64,000 bases of DNA from AP-15 sp963712825 (GTDB taxonomy: Bacteria; Pseudomonadota; Alphaproteobacteria; ATCC43930; CGMCC-115725). Below, piece after piece: positions 1 through 9,088 of the stretch. Location: the NCBI GenBank assembly GCA_963712825.1, contig CAVQJP010000024.1:124001-188000 (forward strand). The letters are read 5' to 3'. Made by a program: the position numbers and the translations under genes. Under the pieces are notes generated by a model that was not told the origin of the DNA, searched no databases, and saw nothing but the letters and a program-made list of their open reading frames with translations. How positions within the stretch are numbered: the stretch's first letter is position 1; the number at the start of each line of letters is the position of its first letter.

Positions 1-56
1 CTCGTCTGCGGCGCCTATCGTCGCCGGTCGTAGGGTTTTCCGGCGGGAGCGGGAAG

Positions 57-779
57 ATGCGTTACCAGTTTTATTACTGGGCCGGGATTCAGGGCCGCGG
101 CGAGTTTGTGCGCCTGGCGCTCGAGGAGGCCGGCGCCGATTACGTCGATGTCGCCCGCCAGCCCGGTGGCGAAACCGAGATGACGCGGCTGATGGCGGGC
201 GCGGAGGCGGGCCGCCCGGCTTTCGCTCCGCCGTTTCTGAAGGCTGGAGATGTGCTGGTCGGCCAGACCGCCAACATCTTGCTCTATCTCGGCACGCATC
301 ATGACCTGGCGCCGAAAGACGAAGCCGGGCGGCTGTGGGCGCACCAGCTGCAATTGACGATCGCCGATCTTGTCGACGAGGTCCACGACACCCATCACCC
401 GATCGCCAGCAGCCTCTACTACGAGGACCAGCGGGCCGAGGCCGCAGCCCGCAGCGCTGACTTCCGCCGCGCGCGGATGCCGAAATATCTCGGCTATTTC
501 GAAAACGTGCTGGCGGGCAATCCATCCGGCGGCGGTCATCTGATCGGGACCGAGCCGACTTATCCCGAGCTGTCGCTGTTTCAGGTCGTGGCCGGGCTGC
601 GCTATGCCTTTCCGGTGCGGATGGCCGCACTCGAACCGCAATACCCGCGAGTCATCGCACTGCACGACCGGGTCGCCGCCCGCCCGCGCATCGCCGCATA
701 TCTCGCCTCCGACCGCCGCATCGCGTTCAACGAGCACGGCGTCTTCCGCCATTACCCCGAGCTCGACGGCCAGGATTAA
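57..779 (+). CDS. Glutathione S-transferase family protein
   Basis: The 240-residue product has the usual GST length. Residues 1-80 form a thioredoxin-like glutathione-binding domain: it opens with MRYQFYYWAG, and a Pro-Pro-Phe stretch is followed by GQTANILLYLG, the G-site element just before the domain linker. The rest is the all-helical C-terminal domain. Such enzymes conjugate or reduce substrates with glutathione in the cytosol; the substrate cannot be read from sequence. A GGGAG-type ribosome site precedes the ATG. The gene stands alone and converges on the ABC transporter operon, with a palindromic repeat between them. Confidence 0.9.
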   Translation: MRYQFYYWAGIQGRGEFVRLALEEAGADYVDVARQPGGETEMTRLMAGAEAGRPAFAPPFLKAGDVLVGQTANILLYLGTHHDLAPKDEAGRLWAHQLQLTIADLVDEVHDTHHPIASSLYYEDQRAEAAARSADFRRARMPKYLGYFENVLAGNPSGGGHLIGTEPTYPELSLFQVVAGLRYAFPVRMAALEPQYPRVIALHDRVAARPRIAAYLASDRRIAFNEHGVFRHYPELDGQD

Positions 780-800
780 AGGTGTTTCTGACCGGGTCGC

Positions 801-893
801 ACCCCCTCACCCAGCTCCGGGTAGGGCTCGGCTGCGCCTCACCGACCCTTCACAACCCTCTCCCCCAGTGGGGGAGAGGGAAGGGTGAGGGGG
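801..893. repeat. Palindromic intergenic repeat, copy 1
   Basis: This element begins ccccctcaccc and ends gggtgaggggg, with a central hairpin ctctcccccagtgggggagag. It is closely related to the elements at 5570-5660 and 34557-34611. It lies between two convergent genes and could act as a bidirectional transcription terminator or REP-type element. Confidence 0.8.
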
Positions 894-930
894 CCGCTCG
901 TTTTTCGGGGCGATTTGCCCGAACCTCGCT

Positions 931-1746
931 TTAGCCGCTGCGGCGCTCCTGCCGCGCCATCACGCGGAAGGCGAGCGCCACCAGGACGAACACAACGGCG
1001 AGGAACAATGTCGCGAGCGCGTTGACCTCGGGGCTGACGCCGAGGCGCACGCTCGAAAACACCGCCATCGGCAGGGTCGTCGCCGACGGGCCGGTCACAA
1101 AGCTGGCGACGACGAGATCGTCGAGCGACAAGGTGAACGCCAAGAGCCAGCCCGAGACCAGCGCCGGGCGGATACCGGGGAGGGTCACGCGCGCCAAGAC
1201 GACCCAGGGCCGCGCGCCCAAATCGAGGGCGGCTTCCTCGAGCGAGCGGTCAAACCCGGCAAGCTGGGCGCGGACCAGCACCGCGACAAACGACGCGCCA
1301 AACGTCGCATGCGCGATCGTGATCGTCATGACGCCGCGGCCCGCGGGCCAGCCGGTCAGCCCGGCGAGCGCGACAAAGAACAGCAAGAGCGACAGGCCGA
1401 GGATGATCTCGGGCACGACCAGCGGCGCCAGCACCGCGAAGCCGAACAGCCGGCGTCCGGGAAACCGGGTGAAGCGCGCCAGCGCAAATCCGGCCGACGT
1501 GCCCAGCGCCAATGCCAGGCTCGCCGCCATCGCCGCGACTTCGAGGCTGGTCGCCGCCGCGTTGCGAAACTGGCCGTCGGTCAGGAGCACGCCGTACCAG
1601 CGGGTCGAAAACCCGGCCCATACCGCGACCAGCCGCGACGCGTTGAACGAATAGACGATCAGGAGCGCGATCGGCACATAGAGAAACGCGAACCCCAGCA
1701 GCAGGGTCGCGGTGCGGAACGCGACCGTGCCGCGCGGCCGGGTCAT
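931..1746 (-). CDS. potC: ABC transporter permease, PotC-type (spermidine/putrescine family)
   Basis: The 271-residue product has about six hydrophobic segments and the EAA loop of ABC permeases (EEAALDLGARPWVVLARVTLP), which contacts the ATPase. It would form the inner-membrane channel of a polyamine-type importer together with the adjacent PotB-like permease. The start overlaps the stop of the preceding permease as ATGA, indicating translational coupling. It is the last gene of the four-gene operon. The PotC assignment follows from gene order and the short permease length; the actual ligand is unknown. Confidence 0.9.
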   Translation of the reverse strand: MTRPRGTVAFRTATLLLGFAFLYVPIALLIVYSFNASRLVAVWAGFSTRWYGVLLTDGQFRNAAATSLEVAAMAASLALALGTSAGFALARFTRFPGRRLFGFAVLAPLVVPEIILGLSLLLFFVALAGLTGWPAGRGVMTITIAHATFGASFVAVLVRAQLAGFDRSLEEAALDLGARPWVVLARVTLPGIRPALVSGWLLAFTLSLDDLVVASFVTGPSATTLPMAVFSSVRLGVSPEVNALATLFLAVVFVLVALAFRVMARQERRSG

Positions 1747-2630
1747 GCCGCCGGCTCGCGGTCGAGCAGCCGCTGGGCGGCGAGGATCGGCGCCGCAAGC
1801 GCCGCGATCAGCACGACCGCGACCGCCGAAGCGACCGGCCAGTCGTGGTTCTCGAAGAACTCGTCCCACAACACCTTGCCGATCATCAGGGTATTGGGGC
1901 CGCCGAGCAGGTCGGGAATGACGAATTCGCCGACCGCCGGCACCAACACCAGAAAACAGCCGGCGGCGACGCCCGGCAACGACAAGGGCAGGGTCACGCC
2001 GAGAAACTGCCGCCAGGGGCGCGCGCCAAGATCGCAAGCCGCCTCGATCAGGCTCTGGTCGAGCGCCGCGAGGCTGCCGTAGATCGGCAGCACCATGAAC
2101 GGCAGGTAGGAGTAGACGAGTCCGAGCTCGACCGAAAAGCCGTTGTTCAGCAGCGGCAATGGCGCATGGATCAGCCCCGCCGCGAGCAGCAGCCGGTTTA
2201 CGAGGCCGCTCGGCTGCAGGATCGCGATCCACGCATAGACGCGGATCAGAAAGCTCGTCCAGAACGGCAATACGACCAGAAACAGCAGCAGCTGGCGCCA
2301 GCCGGTCGGAGCGCGGGCGATCGCATGCGCGATCGGGTAGCCGAGCGCCAGGCACAGCACGGTCGCCAGCCCGGCATTGGCGAGCGAACCCAGATAGGCG
2401 CGCAGATAGAGGGCGTCGCGCGCCAGCAAGCTGAAATTAGCTGCGGTCGCGTCGACGGCAAAGCTGCTGCCGTGGCCGGTGACAAGCGGCGTGTAGGGCG
2501 GGATGCCGATCGCGCTGTGCGCCAAGCTGATCTTGAGGACGATCAGCAGCGGGACGAGAAAAAACACCCCGAGCCACAGAAACGGGACGCCGATCAGCAC
2601 CAGCCGGCCGCGCCAGCCAAGCCCGGTCAT
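1743..2630 (-). CDS. potB: ABC transporter permease, PotB-type (spermidine/putrescine family)
   Basis: The 295-residue membrane protein carries an N-terminal hydrophobic segment after MTGLGWRGR, several further transmembrane helices and the EAA motif (EAACDLGARPWRQFLGVTLP). The chosen ATG overlaps the stop codon of the ATPase gene by four bases, as does its own stop with the next permease; a longer upstream start would run far into the ATPase gene. It is the first permease subunit of the importer, paired with the PotC-like partner. Confidence 0.9.
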   Translation of the reverse strand: MTGLGWRGRLVLIGVPFLWLGVFFLVPLLIVLKISLAHSAIGIPPYTPLVTGHGSSFAVDATAANFSLLARDALYLRAYLGSLANAGLATVLCLALGYPIAHAIARAPTGWRQLLLFLVVLPFWTSFLIRVYAWIAILQPSGLVNRLLLAAGLIHAPLPLLNNGFSVELGLVYSYLPFMVLPIYGSLAALDQSLIEAACDLGARPWRQFLGVTLPLSLPGVAAGCFLVLVPAVGEFVIPDLLGGPNTLMIGKVLWDEFFENHDWPVASAVAVVLIAALAAPILAAQRLLDREPAA

Positions 2631-3694
2631 CGCTCGATCACGACCGCATCCTCGGCGCCCCAGCACACCCATACCGCCGAACCGCGCGAAAAGGCGGCTG
2701 CGGCGGCGCTCGGCAGCTGCGCCTTTAACGACATGCCCGCCGGCGTCGAAAGCCGGAGCAGCGACACCGGACCCCGGTAATCGATCGCGACCACCGTCGT
2801 CGTCAGCGCGAACCCTGCCGGCCGCGCCCGCGACAATCGCAGCTTTTCGGGGCGCAGCGCCACGGCGACCGAGGCGCCCTCAGAAACTCCAGCATCGCCG
2901 GGCAGCGGGACCGGCTGATCGAGCGCATCGACGCACAATGCCGGCCGGCCGCCGGCAGTCACGACCTCGCCCTCGAACAAATTCACTTCGCCGACAAATC
3001 CGGCGACAAAGCGCGAATTCGGCCTCTCGTAAATTTCGGCCGATGGGCCGACCTGCACGAGCCGTCCGGCATTCATCACCGCGACCCGCGAGGCCATGCC
3101 GAGCGCTTCCTCCTGGTCGTGGGTCACGACCAGAAACGTTGTGCCGACCCGCTCCTGGACGGCGATCAGCTCGCGCCGGGTTTCTTCGCGCAGTTTCCGG
3201 TCAAGCGACGCCAACGGCTCGTCGAGCAGCAGCAGCTTTGGCATTTTCGCGAGGGCGCGCGCCAAGGCGACCCGCTGGCGCTGACCGCCCGACAATTGGT
3301 GCGGCCGGCGTCGGGCGTAATCCGCCATCTGCACCAGCGCCAGCATCTCCTCGACGCGGGCGGTGCGGCGGCGGCGCTCCATCCGCTCCTGGCGCAGCCC
3401 GAAGGCGATGTTGGCGGCGACATCCAGATGCGGAAAGAGCGCGTAGGACTGGAACATCATGTTGACCGGCCGCCAATAGGGCGGCAGCGCGGTAACGTCG
3501 ATCCCGTCGACCACTATCCGACCCTTCTCCGGCGTCTCGAAGCCGGCGATCAACCGCAGCAAGGTCGTCTTGCCGCAGCCCGAGGGGCCGAGCAATGCGA
3601 AGAACTCGCCATGCTCGATGCTCAACGTGACATTGTCGACCGCGGCAAAAGCACCGAACGCTTTGCAGGCTCCGGCAATTTCGAGAAGCGCCAT
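2627..3694 (-). CDS. potA: ABC transporter ATP-binding protein, PotA-type
   Basis: The 355-residue ATPase has Walker A GPSGCGKTT at residues 36-44, signature LSGGQRQR, Walker B LLLLDEPLASLD followed by the switch histidine in VVTHDQEEA, and a C-terminal TOBE-like region of about 110 residues. These are the features of the CUT1/polyamine/iron type of importer ATPase. It would power uptake by the two downstream permeases. The gene sits between the periplasmic binding protein gene and potB, in the standard order. Confidence 0.93.
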   Translation of the reverse strand: MALLEIAGACKAFGAFAAVDNVTLSIEHGEFFALLGPSGCGKTTLLRLIAGFETPEKGRIVVDGIDVTALPPYWRPVNMMFQSYALFPHLDVAANIAFGLRQERMERRRRTARVEEMLALVQMADYARRRPHQLSGGQRQRVALARALAKMPKLLLLDEPLASLDRKLREETRRELIAVQERVGTTFLVVTHDQEEALGMASRVAVMNAGRLVQVGPSAEIYERPNSRFVAGFVGEVNLFEGEVVTAGGRPALCVDALDQPVPLPGDAGVSEGASVAVALRPEKLRLSRARPAGFALTTTVVAIDYRGPVSLLRLSTPAGMSLKAQLPSAAAAAFSRGSAVWVCWGAEDAVVIER

Positions 3695-3718
3695 CGCCGG
3701 CCGGGCCGATCAGCGCCG

Positions 3719-4822
3719 CTACTCGCCGGATTTGAGCCGGGTCCAGGCGCGGGTCCGCGCCCGCTCGTAATCGGGCAGCGCCGGCAGGTCGACAAAAAAG
3801 CGGCGGCGCACCTCCGGCGGCGGATAGACCGCGGGGTCGTCGCGGATCGCGGGCTTGACGAGCGCCGTCCCCGGGATGTTCGGGTTCGGATAGGAGACCG
3901 CGTCGGAAATGGCGGCGATCACCGGCGGACGCAGCAGATAGTCGATAAAGCGCAGCGCGTTTTGCGGATGCGGCGCGTCGGCCGGGATGCCGAGCATGTC
4001 GACCGACATCTGCGCCCCCTCCCTTGGCACGCGGAAGGCGATCTCGACCCCGTTACGGGCGTCATGGGCGCGGTTGCGGGCGATGATCACGTCGCCCGAA
4101 TAGCCGAGCGCCAGGCACAGATTGCCGCTCGCGAGATCGTTGATGTATTGCGATGAATGGAACTTGCGGATGTAGGGCCGGATCTTTTCGAGCGCCGCCA
4201 TTGCCTTGTCGAGGTCGGCCGGAGCGCGGCTTTCGGGATCGATGCCGAGATAGGCGAGCATCGCCGGCACCACCTCCTGCGGCGTGTTGAGCAGCGAAAT
4301 CCCGCAGGCCGCGAGCTTTTTCGCGTTCGCCGGGTCGAACAGCAGCGCCCAGCTGTCGACCGGCGCGCCCTCGCCGAGCGCGGCACGCAGCATCGCCTTG
4401 TTGTAGCCGAGCCCGGTCACGCTCCACAGATAGGGCACGCCATGGGCATTGCCGGGGTCGGCGGCGGCGACAAGCCCGAGACTTTTCGGGTCGAGGTTTT
4501 TCCACCCGGACAGTTTCGCCTTGTCGAGCGGCAAATACACCTTGGCCGCGATCTGCCGCGCCATGTACGGGCTCGCCGACGGCACGACGACGTCGTAGCC
4601 GGAATCGCCGGCGAACAATTTGGCTTCGAGCACCTCGTTCGAATCATAGACGTCGTAGGTGACCTTGATCCCGGTCTCGCGCTCGAATTTGGGGATCGTG
4701 TCGGGTGCTATGTAATCCGACCAGTTGTAGACGTGGAGGACCGGCTCTTCCGCCGGCGCCCCTCCCGCGATCAGCATCGCGGCGAGCAGCATCGTCGAGA
4801 AGCGCAGTCGGGGCATCGTCAT
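3719..4822 (-). CDS. Periplasmic polyamine-type substrate-binding protein (PotD/PotF family)
   Basis: The product of about 367 residues starts with a cleavable Sec signal peptide (hydrophobic core LLAAMLIAGGAPA, then Glu-Glu). The mature part begins VLHVYNWSDYIAPDTIPKFE, the hallmark opening of PotD/PotF proteins. It binds the ligand in the periplasm and delivers it to the PotBC-like permease. A second ATG at 4816 has better Shine-Dalgarno spacing (GGGGG six bases upstream) and is an equally good start. First gene of the operon. Putrescine, spermidine or a related amine is the expected ligand by family. Confidence 0.92.
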   Translation of the reverse strand: MTMPRLRFSTMLLAAMLIAGGAPAEEPVLHVYNWSDYIAPDTIPKFERETGIKVTYDVYDSNEVLEAKLFAGDSGYDVVVPSASPYMARQIAAKVYLPLDKAKLSGWKNLDPKSLGLVAAADPGNAHGVPYLWSVTGLGYNKAMLRAALGEGAPVDSWALLFDPANAKKLAACGISLLNTPQEVVPAMLAYLGIDPESRAPADLDKAMAALEKIRPYIRKFHSSQYINDLASGNLCLALGYSGDVIIARNRAHDARNGVEIAFRVPREGAQMSVDMLGIPADAPHPQNALRFIDYLLRPPVIAAISDAVSYPNPNIPGTALVKPAIRDDPAVYPPPEVRRRFFVDLPALPDYERARTRAWTRLKSGE

Positions 4823-4935
4823 CCCCCGGCCATACATCAGCCGCGACCGTAATTGTCAACGCCGGCAGATGGCGCGACGCGGCCCCGATCGGATGCTACG
4901 ATCGACGCCGCTCCATCGGCGGTCGAGGATCAGCG

Positions 4936-5547
4936 GTGACGATATTTCATTTAGTGCGGCACGGCGAACATAAGTTACAGGGCCGGTTAGTCGCCGGCCG
5001 GACGACCGGTATTGGTCTGTCTCCGGACGGACGTGCCGAGGCCGCCGCGGTCGCGGAACGGCTCGCCGGCGAAAAGATCGACGCGGTCTATGCGAGCCCG
5101 CTCGACCGCACCCGCGAGACTGCCGCGATCATTGCCGACCGGCTTGACCGGGCGGTCGCCATCCGCGACGATTTGCTCGAGGTCGATTTCGGCGAGTGGA
5201 CCGGGTTGACCTTTGACCAGGTGCGCACCGACGAACGCTGGCGGCCGTGGCAGAGCTGCCGCAGCATCGCCGCGATACCAGGGGGCGAAAGCTGGCGTCA
5301 GGTGCAGGACCGCGCCGTGACCGCACTCTTCGAATTGCGCCGGGCGCATCCCGAGGGCGCAGTCGCCGTCATCAGCCACGGCGACGTGATCCGCGCCGCG
5401 CTCCTCTTTGTTCTCGGGATGCCGCTCGACTTCTACAGCCGGATCGAGGTCGCGACCGGCTCGATCAGCACGATCGCGATCGACGGCGCCACGCTTCGCG
5501 TCACCGCAGTCAACCATCGGCCACGGCAGACCTCCCGATTTTACTGA
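4936..5547 (+). CDS. Histidine phosphatase family protein
   Basis: The GTG start gives a 203-residue protein beginning VTIFHLVRHGEH; the RHG triad at residues 8-10 contains the phosphoacceptor histidine. A second catalytic histidine is in VISHGDVIRAAL, and an acidic residue is in DFGEWTGL. This is the phosphoglycerate mutase-like superfamily; the substrate (sugar phosphate, cobalamin or lipid intermediate) is not determined. It is divergent from the polyamine transporter operon. The ATG at 4705 in the same frame would extend into the transporter gene and adds no conserved sequence. Confidence 0.88.
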   Translation: MTIFHLVRHGEHKLQGRLVAGRTTGIGLSPDGRAEAAAVAERLAGEKIDAVYASPLDRTRETAAIIADRLDRAVAIRDDLLEVDFGEWTGLTFDQVRTDERWRPWQSCRSIAAIPGGESWRQVQDRAVTALFELRRAHPEGAVAVISHGDVIRAALLFVLGMPLDFYSRIEVATGSISTIAIDGATLRVTAVNHRPRQTSRFY

Positions 5548-5569
5548 CCCTTTTCCGCGGCCGAGTGGA

Positions 5570-5660
5570 CCCCCTCACCCAGCTTCGGGTGGGGCTCGGT
5601 GGCACCTCGCCGACCCTTCGCAACCCTCTCCCCCAGTGGGGGAGAGGGAAGGTGAGGGGG
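5570..5660. repeat. Palindromic intergenic repeat, copy 2
   Basis: It shares nearly the whole of copy 1, including the hairpin core ctctcccccagtgggggagag and the flanking ccccctcaccc and ggtgaggggg. Again it lies between two convergent genes (the phosphatase and the amidohydrolase). Confidence 0.8.
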
Positions 5661-5668
5661 CTCATTTC

Positions 5669-6808
5669 TTAACCGAGGCCGTAGAGCCTCGCGGCGTTGT
5701 CGTGGGTCAGCTTGCGCCGCATCTCGGGCGTGAGGCCGCTCATCTGCCGCTCGATCGCCTCGCGCGAATGCGGCCACACGCTGTCGGGGTGCGGATAGTC
5801 CGACGCCCACAACAGATGCCCTTCGCCAAAGAACGGGATCAAGGACATTGCCGCGTAGTCTTCCTGGAAGGTCGCCCAGAGCTGGCGCTTGAACAACTCG
5901 CTGGGCTTGGTTTCGAGCGCCGCACCGCCCTTGTCGGCCCAGAATTCCTTGGCCTCCCACAGCCGCCAATGGCGGTAGTCGAGCTCCTGCACCAGCCACG
6001 GCAGCCAGCCGGTGCCGGCCTCGGCCATGACCATCTTGAGCTTCGGATGGCGCTCGAGAATGCCCCAGGCGAACAAGTCGACAAACGGCTCGAGAAAGTT
6101 GTTGAGGAACCCCTTGGTATTCTCGAACACGCTGGCCGCCTTACCGGCTGCTCGACTGCGCGGATCTGGCAGGAAAACGGTGATGTGCCATGAGAGGACG
6201 ATGCCGGTTTCCTCGAGCGCGTTCCACAGGCTTTCCCACGCCGGGTCGTCGAGCTTCGGTTTGATTTGCGCGATCATCAACGTGACTTGGCGCACCCCGC
6301 CTTTCGCCACCAACCGCTTCAATTCGCGGTTGGCACCTTCGGGATTTTCCGGCAGCATCGGGACCCCGATCAGCCGATCGGGTGCCGCCTGGCAGAACTC
6401 CAGGAGCCAGTCGTTGTAGACGCGGTAGCAGGCCTCGCGCAGCACCGGGTCCTCGGTCGAGATCTGGAAGATCGGCCCAAAGATGACCTGCGTCTGCACC
6501 CCGTCGCGGTCCATGTCGGCGAGGCGCAATTCGGCGATCGCCGGCCGGCGGGCGCTCTGGTCGTGAATGCCGGCGCGGTCGAAAGCAGTATAGATCGGCT
6601 TGACCGCCCGCTGGTTGCCGGTCGACGGCGCCTTGCCGACCCAACTGCCCCACGGCTTGCCGTCGCACACCCAAATCGCCTGGCCGTCGCGCTCCTCGAT
6701 ATGCGGCGCGCGGTCGCGAAACGCCGGCGGCAATCGCGTCGTCCACAGATCGGCCGGCAATTGCCCCAGATCCATATGGTCGTCGCAGGAGATCAGCTCG
6801 TTGGCCAT
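5669..6808 (-). CDS. Amidohydrolase family protein (amidohydrolase-2/ACMSD-like)
   Basis: The 379-residue TIM-barrel metal hydrolase or decarboxylase has an N-terminal DDHMDL metal motif, a mid-region SWHITVF, the strand EAGTGWLPWLVQELD and the C-terminal signature WASDYPHPDSVWP with the catalytic Asp. This pattern is typical of ACMSD-like proteins that act on carboxylated or aromatic ring-cleavage intermediates. The first metal motif is HMD rather than the usual HxH. The start MANELIS is preceded by AAAGGAAG. It heads away from the diiron and CmcJ-like genes on the same strand, separated from them by repeats. Confidence 0.87.
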   Translation of the reverse strand: MANELISCDDHMDLGQLPADLWTTRLPPAFRDRAPHIEERDGQAIWVCDGKPWGSWVGKAPSTGNQRAVKPIYTAFDRAGIHDQSARRPAIAELRLADMDRDGVQTQVIFGPIFQISTEDPVLREACYRVYNDWLLEFCQAAPDRLIGVPMLPENPEGANRELKRLVAKGGVRQVTLMIAQIKPKLDDPAWESLWNALEETGIVLSWHITVFLPDPRSRAAGKAASVFENTKGFLNNFLEPFVDLFAWGILERHPKLKMVMAEAGTGWLPWLVQELDYRHWRLWEAKEFWADKGGAALETKPSELFKRQLWATFQEDYAAMSLIPFFGEGHLLWASDYPHPDSVWPHSREAIERQMSGLTPEMRRKLTHDNAARLYGLG

Positions 6809-6832
6809 CTGTTGCTTCCTTTCATGACTTTC

Positions 6833-7005
6833 CGTCATTCCCACGAACGCAAACCCAGGATTCCACCGCTTTCCCGGCGAAAGCCGGGACCCACCCCTCC
6901 ACCTCTCGGGCGTTTGACTTCATTCGGCGATCGTCCCGAGAATGAGCGGAAACGCGGAGTTGGCCAGCACCGTGGGTCCCGGCGTTAGCCGGGAAAGCGA
7001 AGGTA
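6833..7005. repeat. Intergenic inverted repeats, gtcattcccg/cgggaa family
   Basis: Two imperfect hairpin units occupy the gap between the amidohydrolase and diiron genes: one contains tttcccggcgaaagccggga, the other gtcccggcgttagccgggaa in the opposite orientation. Related units occur at 8027-8125, 30190-30271, 31868-31930 and 35875-35955. Confidence 0.6.
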
Positions 7006-7032
7006 ACATTCGTGTGGGGCTCGGCATCGTAA

Positions 7033-8007
7033 TCATGCGGCGGCGAGCGAGATGCCGAGCGCTTCGAGATCGGGTGCCACCCGGTTGCTCAAGACGCCGA
7101 CCTTGCGCAGGTTGCGCACGAGCCCCGCATGCAAATCGCGGCGGAAGAATTTGCGGAACGCCGTCTCGTCGCCGCCGGCGGCACGTTCGCGGCGCAACTG
7201 GCGAATCTCGTCGATCTCGCTCCGGCTGAACCCGATTTCCTCGTAGGCGGCGCGCGGGAAGATGCCGCGCAGCGTGCGGTTCAACGCCCACACCGCGAAG
7301 TCTTCCATCTCGCGGCGTTCGGCGTCGCTGGCCTCGGCCACCACCGCCGGCAATGACAGCATGCCGAAACCCATATGGCGCGCCTCGTCCTGGAGGATGC
7401 GGCGGCAGACCTGGCGCAACACCGCGTCCTTTGACAATTCCGCGAGCATGCGGAACAATGACACGGCGAAGGTCTCGGCCACCAGTTGCAACCCGATGGT
7501 CTTCAGATACCAGGCCCCGGTGCCGAGCAAGGTGTCAAAGATTTCCTGCACGTTGTTGGCGAGCGGGTAGTTCCGCCCTTCGAGCCGCAACGCCATGTAG
7601 CGGTGCAGGACCTCGTTGTGCCGGCCCTCGTCGACGACCTGGGTCGCCTGAAACAACTTGGCGTCCTGACCCTGGACGTTCTCGACCAATTGGCTGCACA
7701 CCAGCATCGCGCCATGCTCGCCGGCCATCAGGGTCGAGAGCCGCCAGCGTGCGACGGCGCGGTTGACGGCGACCCGCTCGCCGGGCGTGAGCCGCTCCCA
7801 GAATTTGGTGCCGTGGATGTCGACGAGGTCGTCGGCGATCAGCCCGCCATCGCTGTCAAGCGGCTGCGCCCAGTCGATGTCGGTCGCGGCATTCCACTGG
7901 TCGAGCTTCGCCTGCTCATAGAGATGACGGAGGTCGGCGTGCTCGCCGTCATACTCGTGGCGGAAGTACGCGACGTTGCGGATGTCGACCCGGTGCCCGC
8001 ATTCCAT
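7033..8007 (-). CDS. Ferritin-like diiron oxygenase-type protein
   Basis: The 324-residue helical protein has a complete ferritin-like diiron ligand set: Glu97 (GEH), Glu127-x-x-His130 (DEGRH), Glu178 (AETF) and Glu208-x-x-His211 (DEARHMGF). Proteins of this kind include AurF-type N-oxygenases, R2-like oxidases and other ferritin-like oxygenases; the substrate is unknown. The start MECGHRV has a ribosome site GGAGG upstream. It lies between the amidohydrolase and the CmcJ/NvfI-like oxidase on the same strand, so a joint oxidative pathway is plausible. Confidence 0.82.
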   Translation of the reverse strand: MECGHRVDIRNVAYFRHEYDGEHADLRHLYEQAKLDQWNAATDIDWAQPLDSDGGLIADDLVDIHGTKFWERLTPGERVAVNRAVARWRLSTLMAGEHGAMLVCSQLVENVQGQDAKLFQATQVVDEGRHNEVLHRYMALRLEGRNYPLANNVQEIFDTLLGTGAWYLKTIGLQLVAETFAVSLFRMLAELSKDAVLRQVCRRILQDEARHMGFGMLSLPAVVAEASDAERREMEDFAVWALNRTLRGIFPRAAYEEIGFSRSEIDEIRQLRRERAAGGDETAFRKFFRRDLHAGLVRNLRKVGVLSNRVAPDLEALGISLAAA

Positions 8008-8026
8008 GGCGTACCTCCTTCAATTC

Positions 8027-8125
8027 GTCATTCCCGCCAATTCGTCATTCCCGCGCAAGCGGGAATCCAGGGTCACAGCTCCGTCGCTCGCCCTGGGTCC
8101 CCGCTTTCGCGGGGACGACGACAGG
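8027..8125. repeat. Intergenic inverted repeat, gtcattcccg/cgggaa family
   Basis: It contains gtcattcccgcgcaagcggg and, further on, ccgctttcgcggggacgacg, with ctccgtcgctcgccctgg between them. The same internal block recurs at 30190-30271. Confidence 0.7.
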
Positions 8126-8142
8126 CAGTCGAGCGATTAAAG

Positions 8143-8979
8143 CTAGAAAAACGCCAAGGTGCGGATCTCGATGCTCTCGCGCGGCCGCGCGTGGGGCGGG
8201 GTGGTCGGGTCCTCGAACGCGGTGTGTGCGGTAAAGCGGGCGCGGCCGTCTTTCACCGAGTCGTAGACCTTGAACACCAGCGCTTCGTCCGGCCGCATCT
8301 GCGGAAACCAGTACCAGCGATGGTCGGGGTTCCAGGTGATCGCCGAGGTTTGGCCGATGCGGTTGGCGTACCGCCGCTCGGTCACCACCATGTCCTCGGG
8401 CGCCAGGCTGCGCGCATCGGCGATGGCGAGCGGCCAGGTTTCGACCGGATGGCGGATCGGGCGCCACACCTGCACGATCGCAAAGCGGTGTTTTAAGAGT
8501 TCCTCGGCCTCGCCACCCATCAGGTCGCGGACGCGCTGCGGTCCCGACCATTCGGTGTAGTCGTTGTGGACGCGGCGCACGACCTCGCGGGTTTTCGCGG
8601 CCTGGCGCAACTCGTCGTCGGCGGTCCGCAAGGTGTGGTCAAAGACGACGACGCGCTTGGCGCCGGCCTCGGCTTTGATCAGCGCCTCCATCTCCGGGTA
8701 GTAGACGCGGCGGATCTCGTCCTCGTCGTAGAAATCGGCGACCCGCGTGTCGTGCCGCACAAAGCGGAACCCGTTCTTTTCAAGCGCGAACTCGCCGGCG
8801 TGGTGCCGGCCATTGCGCAGACTGACGCGATGCGGCTCGGACTCGCCGCCGCCGACGCGCTTGTCGGATTCCCCGGGGGCGCCGACGAGGCTCACCGGCG
8901 TTTCCTTGGTGTCGACAAAATAATTGAGGGTGGCATCGAGCGTTTCGCGCTCGGTGTCGAGTTCGGCGAGCTGCACCAT
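8143..8979 (-). CDS. CmcJ/NvfI-like 2-oxoglutarate/Fe(II)-type oxidoreductase
   Basis: The 278-residue product resembles the CmcJ/NvfI/gibberellin-desaturase-like family: central VVVFDHTLR, then VHNDYTE (His138-x-Asp140, a candidate iron pair), QVWRPI, and the C-terminal stretch WYWFPQMRPDEALVFKVYDS. Family members hydroxylate or desaturate small molecules. The start MVQLAELD follows a strong GGAGGAG site; upstream in-frame starts enter the divergent monooxygenase gene. It is divergent from the flavin monooxygenase, with about 110 bases between them. Confidence 0.78.
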   Translation of the reverse strand: MVQLAELDTERETLDATLNYFVDTKETPVSLVGAPGESDKRVGGGESEPHRVSLRNGRHHAGEFALEKNGFRFVRHDTRVADFYDEDEIRRVYYPEMEALIKAEAGAKRVVVFDHTLRTADDELRQAAKTREVVRRVHNDYTEWSGPQRVRDLMGGEAEELLKHRFAIVQVWRPIRHPVETWPLAIADARSLAPEDMVVTERRYANRIGQTSAITWNPDHRWYWFPQMRPDEALVFKVYDSVKDGRARFTAHTAFEDPTTPPHARPRESIEIRTLAFF

Positions 8980-9088
8980 CGAGGCTCCTCCACGCGCTTG
9001 ACGCGATGATAGATTGGCCTGCCGGCCGACACAACAAGCGCCCGGGCCGGCGCCGATCGCAGAACAAATGAGCGAGGAGACAACCCCG